A stretch of 41,500 nt of DNA, taken from Streptomyces diastatochromogenes. GTDB taxonomy: Bacteria > Actinomycetota > Actinomycetes > Streptomycetales > Streptomycetaceae. The stretch lies in NCBI GenBank assembly GCA_001550305.1, contig LRTP01000424.1, positions 1 through 41,500 on the forward strand. The letters run 5' to 3'. Positions 17,742 to 26,486 of this stretch are shown here, one piece after another; the stretch's first letter is position 1; every line of letters begins with the position of its first letter. The notes beneath the pieces are model-generated. The model searched no databases, was not told the DNA's origin, and saw only the letters and a list, made by a program, of their open reading frames with translations. A program made the translations under genes and the position numbers.

Positions 17742-18664
17742 GCCATGTCGTCTTCGTCCTCGTACCCGGCGTCCACCTGCTCGACCTCGCCGGACCGGCC
17801 CAGGTCTTCAGCATGGCGGGGGACTTCGGACAGCCCTACCGGCTGAGCTACGTCGCCGACCAGGAAGAGGTGTGCAGCGCCCAGGGCCTGCCGCTGGCCG
17901 CCCACACCCAGTGGCCGGAGCTGAGCGCCGACGACCTGGTGGTGGTGCCGGGGTGGAGGGCGTCCACGCTGCGCGGCGGCCCCGAGCTGAGCCGGTCCGT
18001 GCTGGAGCGGCTGCGCGCCCACCACACCGCCGGGGGCGCTGTCGCCAGTGTGTGTGCCGGGGCCGAGGCCCTCGGCCGTGCCGGGCTGCTGGACGGGCGC
18101 AGGTGCACCACGCACCACCACCTCCAGGACGAGCTGGCGGCCCGCCACCCCCGGGCGATCGTGGTGCGGGACGTGCTGTTCACCACCGACGACCGAGTGG
18201 TGACATCGGCCGGCATCGCCAGCGGCATCGACCTGGCGCTGCACCTGCTGGCCGTCCGCCACGGTCCCGCACTCGCCGCCCAGGTGGCGCGGGACATGGT
18301 CGTCTACGCCCGCCGCAACGGCCACGAGCCGCAGGCCAGCGCCATGCTCCGGCACCGGTCCCACCTCGACGACGCCGTCCACCGCGCTCAGGACCTCATC
18401 GACGCGCGATTCGCCGAACCACTGCCGCTGGCGTACGTGGCCGCCAGCGTCGGCGTCAGCGAACGCACGCTGACCCGGATGTTTCACCGCGCCACAGGCG
18501 GCCTGACGCCGCTGCGCTACCAGCAGACCCTGAGAGTGGAACGCGCGGAGCACCTGATCGGCCACGGCACAACGCTGGAAGCCGCGGCCCGCGAGGTGGG
18601 CTTCCAGGACGTTCGGATGCTCCGCCGACTGCGTTCCCGAGCGCCTTCCGAGGCGACGGGGTGA
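17738..18664 (+). CDS. GlxA-family transcriptional regulator (DJ-1/PfpI domain plus AraC HTH)
   Basis: A 308-residue protein. Residues about 1-185 form a DJ-1/PfpI (glutamine-amidotransferase-like) domain with VVVPGWRAS and the nucleophile-elbow-like SVCAGAEALGRAGLLDGRRC. Residues about 205-308 form an AraC-type double helix-turn-helix with LAYVAASVGVSERTLTRMF. GTG 17738 overlaps the hydrolase stop. Regulators of this type usually control a neighbouring hydrolase or metabolic gene. The extreme C-terminus (RLRSRAPSEATG) is slightly shorter than many members. The effector is unknown. Confidence 0.88.
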   Translation: MSHVVFVLVPGVHLLDLAGPAQVFSMAGDFGQPYRLSYVADQEEVCSAQGLPLAAHTQWPELSADDLVVVPGWRASTLRGGPELSRSVLERLRAHHTAGGAVASVCAGAEALGRAGLLDGRRCTTHHHLQDELAARHPRAIVVRDVLFTTDDRVVTSAGIASGIDLALHLLAVRHGPALAAQVARDMVVYARRNGHEPQASAMLRHRSHLDDAVHRAQDLIDARFAEPLPLAYVAASVGVSERTLTRMFHRATGGLTPLRYQQTLRVERAEHLIGHGTTLEAAAREVGFQDVRMLRRLRSRAPSEATG

Positions 18665-18695
18665 GCCGTTCCGGCGTGGCACGGTTGCTCACGAC

Positions 18696-19235
18696 CTAGG
18701 ACATGACCCAGCGGTGGCGGACGTGCCAGACAGCGCCGTCGGCGGTCGCCCCGCGCAGGCCGTGCAGGGTGTCAGGGCCTGTGAGCGCGGGGAGGCGGGA
18801 GTCCCGCAGAGAGGCGAAGGCGAAGGTGCGCGCCGGGTCCCAGTCGGTGGAGTGGCGCAGACGGCGGGCGAGTTGGGCGAAGCCGAGCGGGGCCGCGGCC
18901 ATGACCCAGGCGTCGGGTGCCTCGACCGTCAGCCTTCTGGCGGGGCGCAGCCAGGATGCGGCGGCCTCGGGCCAGTGCACCGACGCGAGGACCTTTTTGC
19001 CCCGCGCCTCCCACATGGCGGCGAAGGCTTCGGCAGCCGCCAGGGATTCCGCATCGCGGCTGTGGCCGATGGCCACGGTCTCGATCCGTGGCTTCGCAAC
19101 GGTCAACAGGCCGATGAGAGCGGCGAGTTCGGCCTCCGTGTGCGGTGTGGTCGCGGACAGGTCGCCGAACTCGGCCGGCTCGGCGGCGCCGATCAGGGGT
19201 GAGCGGGACCGTTCCCGCTCGGCGCGGATGCTCAT
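18696..19235 (-). CDS. Unrecognised 179-residue protein coupled to an Ada-type zinc protein
   Basis: I do not recognise a family. The protein starts MSIRAERERSRSP and contains alternating hydrophobic strands and helices such as KPRIETVAIGHSRDAESLAAAEAF and TVEAPDAWVMAAAPLGFAQLARRL, suggesting an alpha/beta fold. It ends AVWHVRHRWVMS. There is no signal peptide or membrane segment. The ATG overlaps the TGA of the Ada-type gene (ATGA), so the two are probably translated together and may act together, perhaps in nucleic-acid damage handling; this is inference from the partner only. Confidence 0.7.
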   Translation of the reverse strand: MSIRAERERSRSPLIGAAEPAEFGDLSATTPHTEAELAALIGLLTVAKPRIETVAIGHSRDAESLAAAEAFAAMWEARGKKVLASVHWPEAAASWLRPARRLTVEAPDAWVMAAAPLGFAQLARRLRHSTDWDPARTFAFASLRDSRLPALTGPDTLHGLRGATADGAVWHVRHRWVMS

Positions 19236-19525
19236 GACGGGGCGCCGCTGCTTTCCCGGGGCGTTCTCCAGCGGGCGTACTCGTCGGGCAGGCAGACCGC
19301 GCAGGGCCGGTACCCGGCCGCGATCGCGGTGGCCTCGTCCGGAAAGAACACGCGGTGCTGGACGTAGTGGCCGCGGGCGATGGCCCGGAGGGCGGAAGGG
19401 CAGTCGAGACGCCCGTAGAGGCGCCCGCGCCGGTGTCCGCCGAGCGTGCCCGGCGTGCCGCTCCGGCAGAGCTGCCCGTCCGGACCGAGCAGTGTGTACG
19501 TGCGGAGCGCGGCGGCGGGCGTCAT
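19232..19525 (-). CDS. Stand-alone Ada-type zinc-binding (methylphosphotriester-receptor-like) protein
   Basis: A 97-residue protein matching the Ada metal-binding N-domain: RLYGRLDCPSALRAIARGHY, RVFFPDEATAIAAGYRPCAVCLPDEY. Cysteines at 20, 42, 75 and 78 are available; the last three match the Ada pattern, and 42 corresponds to the methyl-accepting or zinc Cys position. There is no AraC or methyltransferase domain, unlike full Ada. ATG 19525 is chosen because AGGAAGG lies upstream and the longer GTG start (19555) would bury it. It could sense or bind alkylated or damaged DNA; function not established. Confidence 0.8.
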   Translation of the reverse strand: MTPAAALRTYTLLGPDGQLCRSGTPGTLGGHRRGRLYGRLDCPSALRAIARGHYVQHRVFFPDEATAIAAGYRPCAVCLPDEYARWRTPRESSGAPS

Positions 19526-19699
19526 CGATCCGGATCCCTTCCTGTCCGAGGTCACAAGTGGTGTCGCCCTCCAACCCTGCCGCTGGTGGATCGCCTTGCC
19601 CGGCGGGATTCGGACGTCACGTTGTGGAGACGGCGGTGCCGTGGCGCTGACGGCGACCGCCGTCCACGCCGACGGCGGATCCTTCGGCCTCCGCGTTTC

Positions 19700-20308
19700 C
19701 TAAGAAGCCTGGGTTGTCGGGGTTCCCGCGACGAGGCGGCGGACGGCCTCGACGACCGCGGCGCGGTGCTGTGGGGTCCGCTCGGCCGTCTGGTCGTTGG
19801 CCATGGGGCTGGTGGGCATCCATGCGTTGGCGAGGGCGAGGGTGAAGACCAGCAGGTCTTCAGGGGTGAAGGTCCTGGTCAGGAGGCCGTCGGTCTGCGC
19901 CTGGGTGATCGCGGCGGTCTTCTGCCGCATGGAGGCTCCCAGCCCTTGCGGCTCGTGGTCGGTGCCCGAGCGTTCGAGGCGGTGCCAGGTGGCCAGCCGG
20001 AGCTGGTGCGGGTTGGCGAGGAGGAAGTCGAACAGGCGACCCGCGTAGCCCGGCAGGTCCTCGGGCGTGAAGGGGACCTCGTCGAGGACGCGGGCGACAT
20101 GTGCATCCATGACGGCGTCGAACAACTGCTCCTTGTTGCCGAAATACGTGTAGATGAGGGCCTTGTTCACCTCTGCCGCGGCGCCTATGCGATCCACTCG
20201 GGCACCGGCGATGCCGCGGGCCGCGAACTCGTCCGTCGCGGCTTGGAGCAGGCGGGCCTTCGAGGCCTCGGAGTCCCGGGGGCGGGCCGGGGGCTGGTGC
20301 TGGGGCAT
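19700..20308 (-). CDS. TetR-family repressor
   Basis: A protein of about 202 residues with an N-terminal TetR helix-turn-helix (LLQAATDEFAARGIAGARVDRIGAAAEVNKALIYTYFGNKEQLFDAV at roughly residues 20-66, quoted here as the region ending YTYFGNKEQLF). The C-terminal ligand domain is variable. ATG 20308 is preferred; a TTG at 20326 would lengthen it by six residues. It is divergent from the short-chain dehydrogenase gene, and repeated A/T-rich operators lie between them, so it probably represses that gene and itself. Confidence 0.88.
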   Translation of the reverse strand: MPQHQPPARPRDSEASKARLLQAATDEFAARGIAGARVDRIGAAAEVNKALIYTYFGNKEQLFDAVMDAHVARVLDEVPFTPEDLPGYAGRLFDFLLANPHQLRLATWHRLERSGTDHEPQGLGASMRQKTAAITQAQTDGLLTRTFTPEDLLVFTLALANAWMPTSPMANDQTAERTPQHRAAVVEAVRRLVAGTPTTQAS

Positions 20309-20326
20309 GACCCCAGAGTAGTGCAA

Positions 20327-20387
20327 CTAACTGTTTATTTGACACACCGCACGGCCGGCCGCACTATATAAATGACTGTTTAGTTAG
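20327..20387. promoter_or_regulatory. Paired TetR operators and -10 element between tetR and SDR genes
   Basis: CTAACTGTTTATTTGA (20327-20342) and ATGACTGTTTAGTTAG (20372-20387) are variants of the palindrome CTAACTGTTTAGTTAG. The first keeps the left arm, the second the right arm. TATATAA at 20365-20371 is a likely -10 for the dehydrogenase. This A/T-rich sequence stands out from the GC-rich surroundings. Confidence 0.65.
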
Positions 20388-20536
20388 CATGGATCCAGTC
20401 CCGCGGGTACCAGTCCCGCGGACACCAGCCCTGCGGTACCCGGCCTCCCGGCCCTCGACCGGGACGCATGCGCACCGCGGCCCCCGCGCACCACCCACCT
20501 CTCCAGCCGGCTCCCTCCCGGAAGCGAAGACACCTC

Positions 20537-21376
20537 ATGACCAAGACCTGGCTCATCACCGGCAGCTCCCGCGGCTTCGGCAGGGCACTCGCCCGCCACG
20601 TCCTCGACAACGGCCACCGTGTCGTGGCCACTGCCCGCCGCCCCGAACAACTCAAGGACCTCGTCGAGCGCCACGGCGACCGGGTCCGCGCCGTCGCCCT
20701 CGACGTCAACGACCCCGCAGCAGCCCGCGCCGCCGTGCAACTGGCCCTGGACGCCTTCGACGGGCTCGACGTCGTCGTGAACAACGCCGGATACGCCAAC
20801 AGCGCCGCCATCGAGGACATGCCGGAGGAGGACTTCCGGGCCCAGATCGAGACGAACCTGTTCGGCGTCGTCAATGTCACCAAGGCTGCCCTGCCCGCAC
20901 TCCGACGCCAGGGATCCGGCCACTTCCTCCAGTTCTCCTCCATCGGCGGACGCGTGGGCGGATCACCGGGCCTGAGCGCCTACCAGACCGCGAAGTTCGC
21001 GGTCGAAGGCTTCTCCGAAGTCCTCAACGCCGAGGTCGGGCCCCTCGGTATCAAGGTCACCATCATCGAGCCCGGTGGCTTCCGCACCGACTGGGGCGGC
21101 TCCTCCATGACCGCCCTGCCCGTAAGTCCCGCCTACGAAGAGACCGTTGGCGCGATGAACCGCTACCGCGAACAGACCGCCGCCACCTGGCCCGGAGACC
21201 CGGCCCGGGCAGCCAGGATCATCACCGACCTCGTGGGGCTCGACGAACCGCCGCTGCGCCTGCTGCTCGGCGCCGGAGCCGTCGAGATGGCCGCCAACGC
21301 CTCCCGTACCCGTGCCGCCGAAGCCGAGCGGTGGGCCGACATCAGCCGCTCGGCGGACTTCCCCGCGGGCGAATGA
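20537..21376 (+). CDS. Short-chain dehydrogenase/reductase
   Basis: A 279-residue classical SDR. It has the cofactor motif TGSSRGFGRALA near residue 9, LDVVVNNAGY, the catalytic Ser region FLQFSSIGG, YQTAKFAVEG with the Tyr and Lys, and EPGGFRTDW after it. It is an NAD(P)-dependent oxidoreductase of unknown substrate. ATG 20537 is chosen since the fold starts there; the longer frame adds 23 residues without similarity. It is divergent from the TetR gene with operators between, so probably inducible by the TetR ligand. Confidence 0.9.
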   Translation: MTKTWLITGSSRGFGRALARHVLDNGHRVVATARRPEQLKDLVERHGDRVRAVALDVNDPAAARAAVQLALDAFDGLDVVVNNAGYANSAAIEDMPEEDFRAQIETNLFGVVNVTKAALPALRRQGSGHFLQFSSIGGRVGGSPGLSAYQTAKFAVEGFSEVLNAEVGPLGIKVTIIEPGGFRTDWGGSSMTALPVSPAYEETVGAMNRYREQTAATWPGDPARAARIITDLVGLDEPPLRLLLGAGAVEMAANASRTRAAEAERWADISRSADFPAGE

Positions 21377-21422
21377 CGGCGACGAGGGATCGGAGTACAC
21401 CCAGCGGACCGGGTGCTGTGAC

Positions 21423-22043
21423 TCATGACGTTGTTGACGGCGGGGTCGTCTCGGTCGCCCGGTCGGAATCGGATGGGGAGGGTTTCGCGCGGACCACGGC
21501 TTGATCGCCTCGCGGTCCGAACAGGTGCAGGATCTCGACGGCGCTGGTGTTCGCCGGACCGAACCAGTGCGGTTCTCTCGTGTCGAACTCGGCCACTTCG
21601 CCCGGGTGGAGTGTGCAGTCCTGCTTTCCGAGGATGAGGCGCAGTTCGCCCGCGAGGACGTAGAGCCACTCGTAACCGTCATGGGTCACCAACACCGGCT
21701 CGCGCGGAGCCAGCACCTGCTTGAACACCTGCACCCGACCCGGGTACTGCGTCAGAGGCACAAGGACGCTGCCGTGCCCCTTGCGCAAGGGCTTGAGATG
21801 CACCCGAGGATCACCGGTGGCCGGCGCGGCCACCAGCTGGTCGAGTGCGACGCGGTGCGTACGCGCGAGCGGGATGAGCAACTCCAGAGTCGGGCGCCGC
21901 TTGCCCGACTCGAGACGCGACAGCGTGCTCACCGACATTCCGGTCGTCGCCGCGAGCGCCTCCAGCGTGAGCCCGCGGTCCCGACGCAGCGTGCGCAGCC
22001 GGGGGCCGATGCCGTCGATGATCTGTTCCAGCTCCGCGTCCAT
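21423..22043 (-). CDS. XRE-cupin transcriptional regulator
   Basis: A 206-residue protein. The N-terminal helix-turn-helix is RDRGLTLEALAATTGMSVST with LSRLESGKRRPTLELL after it (residues about 20-65). The C-terminal cupin (about 110-185) contains THDGYEWLYVLAGELRLILG and LHPGEVAEFDTREPHWFG. The class typically senses a small molecule and represses a nearby transporter or catabolic gene. The start at 22043 has no clear ribosome site, so the mRNA may be leaderless. It is divergent from an MFS transporter, its probable target. Confidence 0.87.
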   Translation of the reverse strand: MDAELEQIIDGIGPRLRTLRRDRGLTLEALAATTGMSVSTLSRLESGKRRPTLELLIPLARTHRVALDQLVAAPATGDPRVHLKPLRKGHGSVLVPLTQYPGRVQVFKQVLAPREPVLVTHDGYEWLYVLAGELRLILGKQDCTLHPGEVAEFDTREPHWFGPANTSAVEILHLFGPRGDQAVVRAKPSPSDSDRATETTPPSTTS

Positions 22044-22052
22044 GGGGTCCAG

Positions 22053-22069
22053 TTTGCAGCCTTCGCAAA
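22053..22069. promoter_or_regulatory. Candidate XRE-cupin operator
   Basis: TTTGC (22053-22057) and GCAAA (22065-22069) are inverted around seven bases, ten bases upstream of the XRE-cupin start and about 70 upstream of the MFS start. Position fits autoregulation plus control of the transporter. Confidence 0.45.
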
Positions 22070-22140
22070 TTTGGTGGGCGGCGGGTGCGGTCCGGCCTGA
22101 GCCTTGCCGGGCAGCCCCTTCCGGACGTGAGAGGTACCAG

Positions 22141-23577
22141 GTGACCGCGACCACCCATCCCATTCAGCCACTTGACCCCATCCAGCCCGTTCTGAGCGCA
22201 CGCAGACGCTGGACGGTGCTGGCCGTCTGCTGTCTGAGCATGTTCCTGGTGGGCCTGGACACCACCATCGTCAATGTCGGACTGCCGGCGATCGGGCACG
22301 GACTGGGCATCGGGACCCGCAGCCTCGAATGGACCGTGGACGCGTACACGCTCGTCCTGGCCAGTCTCCTGATCTCCTCCGGCGCGCTGGCGGACCGGTT
22401 CGGACGCCGACGGGTGTTCCAGGTCGGCCTGGTCGTGTTCGGTGCGGCCTCGCTGGTCTGTGCGATCGCCCCTTCGGTGGGCGTGTTGATCGCGGCCCGC
22501 GCCGTCCAGGGGGTCGGCGCCTCGATGCTCAGTCCCGTGGCTCTCGCGATCGTGGTCAACGCGATGCCCGACCCGAGGGAGCGGGCACAGGCGATCGGTG
22601 TCTGGGCGTCGGTCTTCGGGCTGAGCATGGCCGCCGGCCCTGTGACGGGCGGGGCCCTCATCGCGGGCTTCGGCTGGCGGTCGGTGTTCTGGATCAACGC
22701 GCCGGTCATCGTGGCCGCCCTCGTGCTCAGCGCGCTGTTCGTGCCGGAGTCCCGGGCACCGCGGGCGCAGCGGCTCGACCTCCCGGGGCAGGCCCTGCTG
22801 ACCGTGGTCATCGGCGTCTCGGTCGGCGTCCTCATCGAAGGACCGCGCATCGGTTGGGCGTCGCTTCCGGCGCTGGCCGCGTACGCGATCGCTGTCGTGG
22901 CGGCAGCCGGATTCGTGTCGGTCGAATCCCGCCGGAGCGAACCGCTGATGGATCTACGGCTCTACCGGCATCCGGTCTTCAGCAGTGCCGTGTTGGGCGC
23001 GGTGGCGGTCTTCGTCGCCCTGAACGTGACGCTCCTGCTCAACACCCTCTACCTGCAACACGCCCGAGGATGGACACCACTGGCCGCCGGGGTGGCGACC
23101 TTGCCCATGGCTGTCGGAGCGACCGTCTGCGCACCGCTGTCCGGCCGCCTGGTCGGTCGTACCGGACCGTGGTTGCCGCTCATCCTGGCCGGCGGTTCCA
23201 TCACGGTGGGCGGACTCTGCCTGGTCGGGCTCGACCAGCACACGAGCGTGTTCCTGCTCTTGTCGGCCTACTTGCTGATCGGCGTCGGGTTCGGCTTCGC
23301 CAACGCGCCGATCACCAACACCGCGGTGAGCGGACTGCCCGCCACCCGTGCCGGCGTGGCCGGAGCGATCACGTCCACCGCACGCCAGCTCGGCTCCGCG
23401 CTCGGCATAGCCATCGCCGGCGGCCTGGTCGCGGGCACCGCTCCGACGGGACTCGCACACGCGTCCCGCCCGGGTTGGATCCTGGTCGCCACCTGCGGAC
23501 TGTTCCTTCTCCTCGTGGCCCACGCGGCACGGCCGAAGAAGGACACGAGTCGCCCCACCTCCCCGCAATCGAGGTGA
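22141..23577 (+). CDS. MFS drug/solute exporter, DHA2-like 14-segment family
   Basis: A 478-residue membrane protein with about 14 hydrophobic segments. FLVGLDTTIVNVGLPAIG in the first segment matches the DHA2 antiporter motif, LADRFGRRRVF is MFS motif A, and the region GAITSTARQLGSALGIAIAG is typical of EmrB/QacA-type exporters. GTG 22141 has GAGAGG upstream; the longer open frame starts inside the divergent regulator gene. It probably exports a small toxic compound with proton exchange, under the XRE-cupin regulator. The substrate is unknown. Confidence 0.9.
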   Translation: MTATTHPIQPLDPIQPVLSARRRWTVLAVCCLSMFLVGLDTTIVNVGLPAIGHGLGIGTRSLEWTVDAYTLVLASLLISSGALADRFGRRRVFQVGLVVFGAASLVCAIAPSVGVLIAARAVQGVGASMLSPVALAIVVNAMPDPRERAQAIGVWASVFGLSMAAGPVTGGALIAGFGWRSVFWINAPVIVAALVLSALFVPESRAPRAQRLDLPGQALLTVVIGVSVGVLIEGPRIGWASLPALAAYAIAVVAAAGFVSVESRRSEPLMDLRLYRHPVFSSAVLGAVAVFVALNVTLLLNTLYLQHARGWTPLAAGVATLPMAVGATVCAPLSGRLVGRTGPWLPLILAGGSITVGGLCLVGLDQHTSVFLLLSAYLLIGVGFGFANAPITNTAVSGLPATRAGVAGAITSTARQLGSALGIAIAGGLVAGTAPTGLAHASRPGWILVATCGLFLLLVAHAARPKKDTSRPTSPQSR

Positions 23578-23611
23578 TCCGGTTGAGCCAATATCTGTGC
23601 TCGTGAAGTGA

Positions 23612-24076
<465 letters not shown>

Positions 24077-24094
24077 CGCTGACACGTACTTCGC

Positions 24095-24130
24095 AGCTGG
24101 GGCCCGCACCTTGGGGTGCGGGCCCCAGCT
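24095..24130. terminator. Hairpin terminator after csp
   Basis: Arms 24095-24110 and 24115-24130 are 16 bases, perfectly complementary around TTGG. It lies 18 bases after the csp stop and separates it from the helicase gene. Confidence 0.9.
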
Positions 24131-24363
24131 CGCCGCTTTCCGGGACGCAGCCGCTCCATCAGGGCCGTGGTGATGTCACCCACGGCATGAGTCAGGGGCG
24201 CCGCGGCCCCGCCCCTGGGGAAGGCTCCGCCGGTTCCCCCGGGGATGCTCGACCCCAACGCTCCGGATGTAAATCCGCAAAGGCCTCACTCACGGAATGC
24301 CCGATCTCACTGTCGAGATCGCGCCGCTCTCTTCGCCGACGTATTCCGAGAGCATTCCCTGCC

Positions 24364-24430
24364 GATCCGGTTGATCCGACCGATCCGACCGATCCGACCG
24401 ATCTGACTGATCCGATCCGACCGACCGATT
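24364..24430. repeat. 9-bp tandem repeat (GATCCGACC) in the helicase leader
   Basis: GATCCGACC occurs exactly at 24373-24381, 24382-24390, 24391-24399 and 24414-24422, with degenerate copies between and around. It lies in the 397-base gene-free gap between the csp terminator and the helicase. The plus strand can be read as a PTD repeat, but I see no convincing gene around it. Confidence 0.85.
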
Positions 24431-24492
24431 CGGCTCCGCATCATTTTCGGCTCGTTCTTGCGATTCTCTGCGCTGTTCATTCGCTGCGGGAA

Positions 24493-24519
24493 TTCCTTGA
24501 TACGTGCCACATCAAGGAA
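24493..24519 (+). promoter_or_regulatory. Hairpin sequestering the helicase Shine-Dalgarno
   Basis: TTCCTTGA (24493-24500) and TCAAGGAA (24512-24519) are perfect inverted arms around 11 bases. The right arm contains most of the AAGGAAGG ribosome site of the DEAD-box gene starting at 24528. Pairing would hide the site, so a temperature- or helicase-dependent switch is possible. Confidence 0.5.
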
Positions 24520-24527
24520 GGTTCCGC

Positions 24528-26054
24528 ATGAACCGCACGCGTACAAATGATCGTTTCGCCCGCACCCGAACCCGCGCCGGAAATTCTGGTGCCCAAAGGG
24601 GCGGCGGCCGCTTCGGATCCGCACCCTCCGGCCGCTCCGGTGCGCCCAGCCGCGCGAAGGGTTACGGACGTCAACAGACCGCGCCGCAAGGTGAGTTCGC
24701 GCTGCCGACGACGATCACCCCCGCGCTGCCCCCCGTCGAGGCGTTCGCCGATCTCGCCCTGCCGACGCCGCTGCTGGCCGAGCTCGGCCACGCAGGCGTG
24801 ACCGTACCTTTCCCGATCCAGGCGGCGACCCTGCCGAACTCCGTCGCGGGCCGTGACGTACTCGGCCGTGGCCGCACCGGCTCCGGCAAGACCCTCGCCT
24901 TCGGCCTCGCCCTGCTGGCCCGTACGGCCGGTCGGCGCGCCGAGCCGCGGCTGCCGCTGGCCCTGGTCCTCGTACCCACCCGAGAGCTGGCCCAACAGGT
25001 CACCGACGCTCTCATTCCGTACGCCCGTTCCGTGCGGCTGCGTCTGGCCACGGTGGTCGGTGGGATGCCGATCGGCAGGCAGGCCAGCGCGCTGCGCGGC
25101 GGGGCCGAGGTCGTCGTGGCGACACCGGGCCGGCTCAAGGACCTCATCGACCGCGGCGAATGCAGTCTGGACCAGGTCGCCATCACCGTCCTCGACGAGG
25201 CCGACCAGATGGCCGACATGGGCTTCATGCCCCAGGTCACCGCGCTGCTCGACCAGGTGCGCCCCGAGGGGCAGCGGATGCTGTTCTCGGCCACCTTGGA
25301 CCGCAACGTGGACCTCCTGGTCCGCCGCTACCTGACCGACCCGGTGGTGCACTCCGTCGACCCGTCCGCGGGCGCGGTCACCACCATGGAGCACCACGTA
25401 CTCCACGTGCACGGCGCGGACAAGCAGCGGACGACCACCGAGATCGCGGCACGCGAGGGCCGGGTGATCATGTTCCTGGACACCAAGCACGCGGTGGACC
25501 GGCTGACCGAACACCTGCTGAACAGCGGCGTCCGTGCCGCGGCCCTGCACGGAGGCAAGTCCCAGCCGCAGCGCACACGGACCCTGGCCCAGTTCAAGAC
25601 CGGGCATGTGACGGTGCTGGTGGCGACGAATGTCGCGGCGCGCGGGATCCACGTCGACAACCTCGACCTGGTCGTGAACGTGGACCCGCCCAGCGACCCC
25701 AAGGACTATCTGCACCGGGGCGGCCGCACGGCCCGCGCCGGCGAGTCCGGCAGCGTCGTCACCCTGGTGACGCCTCAGCAGCGACGCGACATGAGCCGAC
25801 TGATGACTGCCGCCGGCATCACTCCCCAGACCACCCAAGTGCGCTCGGGCGAAGCCGAATTGAGCCGCATCACCGGCGCCCAGACCCCCTCGGGCATCGC
25901 GGTCACCATCACCGCGCCGGTCGTGGAACGTCCTCGGCGCGGCTCCTCTTCCCCGTCCCGGGGCCGACGCGGCCGTACCGGTCAGGGCCGATCCACCGGC
26001 GAGGCGGCACGCCGTACGCCGCGGCGGTCGTCCGCGGTCACAGCGGCGGCCTAG
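24528..26054 (+). CDS. DEAD-box ATP-dependent RNA helicase (SCO5920-like)
   Basis: A 508-residue helicase. An Arg/Gly-rich N-terminal tail of about 50 residues precedes the core. Motifs: Walker A GRTGSGKT, PTRELAQQ, TPGRLKDL, VLDEADQMADMGF (DEAD), FSAT, NVAARGIHVDNLDLV, and HRGGRTARAG (motif VI). The usual RGLD in motif V is RGIH here. The C-terminal tail is basic and probably binds RNA. ATG 24528 has AAGGAAGG upstream, inside a hairpin. As the neighbour of a cold-shock gene it is likely a cold-induced RNA-unwinding factor. The CBS-like gene follows after 46 bases. Confidence 0.94.
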   Translation: MNRTRTNDRFARTRTRAGNSGAQRGGGRFGSAPSGRSGAPSRAKGYGRQQTAPQGEFALPTTITPALPPVEAFADLALPTPLLAELGHAGVTVPFPIQAATLPNSVAGRDVLGRGRTGSGKTLAFGLALLARTAGRRAEPRLPLALVLVPTRELAQQVTDALIPYARSVRLRLATVVGGMPIGRQASALRGGAEVVVATPGRLKDLIDRGECSLDQVAITVLDEADQMADMGFMPQVTALLDQVRPEGQRMLFSATLDRNVDLLVRRYLTDPVVHSVDPSAGAVTTMEHHVLHVHGADKQRTTTEIAAREGRVIMFLDTKHAVDRLTEHLLNSGVRAAALHGGKSQPQRTRTLAQFKTGHVTVLVATNVAARGIHVDNLDLVVNVDPPSDPKDYLHRGGRTARAGESGSVVTLVTPQQRRDMSRLMTAAGITPQTTQVRSGEAELSRITGAQTPSGIAVTITAPVVERPRRGSSSPSRGRRGRTGQGRSTGEAARRTPRRSSAVTAAA

Positions 26055-26100
26055 AACCTTCGCGATCGGAAACCCCATCCGCCCATCCAGGAGGACCCCT

Positions 26101-26421
26101 TTGACGCTGGTTCAGACGCAGCAACGCCTGGTCGGTTCCGTTCCCACGACCGTGTTCGAGGCCGTGGACACATCCGGACCGCGGGTCGGTGACGACATCA
26201 CCGTCGAGGTGGCCCTGTTCCTCATGGCCAGTGCCCGTGTCGAGTACCTGCTCCTTTGCGACCAGGACGAACACTGCACCGGCTCGGTCACGCGGGCCCA
26301 ACTCGCCGTGGTTCGTGACAGCCCCGCCTATACGGACCGTATCCGTGTACGGGACGTCCTCGGCGTCGGCGGACCGCACGGCCGCGGCCCGGGTGCCCTC
26401 GCCCTCACCGTCTCCCTCTGA
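26101..26421 (+). CDS. Small CBS-domain-like protein of the cold-shock block
   Basis: A 106-residue protein with a single degenerate CBS-like region: VGDDITVEVALFLMASARVEYLLLCDQDEHCTGSVTRAQL (about residues 29-69, cited only as the stretch VEYLLLCDQDEHCTGSVT) and IRVRDVLG at the end. The start is TTG 26101 with AGGAGG six bases upstream; no ATG or GTG fits better. Its position between the DEAD-box and SCO5918-type genes matches the S. coelicolor SCO5919 locus. Function unknown; nucleotide binding is a guess from the fold. Confidence 0.75.
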   Translation: MTLVQTQQRLVGSVPTTVFEAVDTSGPRVGDDITVEVALFLMASARVEYLLLCDQDEHCTGSVTRAQLAVVRDSPAYTDRIRVRDVLGVGGPHGRGPGALALTVSL

Positions 26422-26486
26422 TCCGGCTCACCGTTCGGCATCAGCCCCGCTCCTCCCTCTCCCTTCTCCCTTCCCTGCGAGGCATC

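Noticed and set aside
24364..24430. Possible CRISPR-like repeat
   Set aside because: The units are 9 bases and contiguous, without spacers.
24187..24531. A 114-codon plus-strand frame with a PTD repeat
   Set aside because: The repeat is a DNA-level 9-mer tandem; the frame runs through the helicase ribosome site and lacks a recognisable domain.
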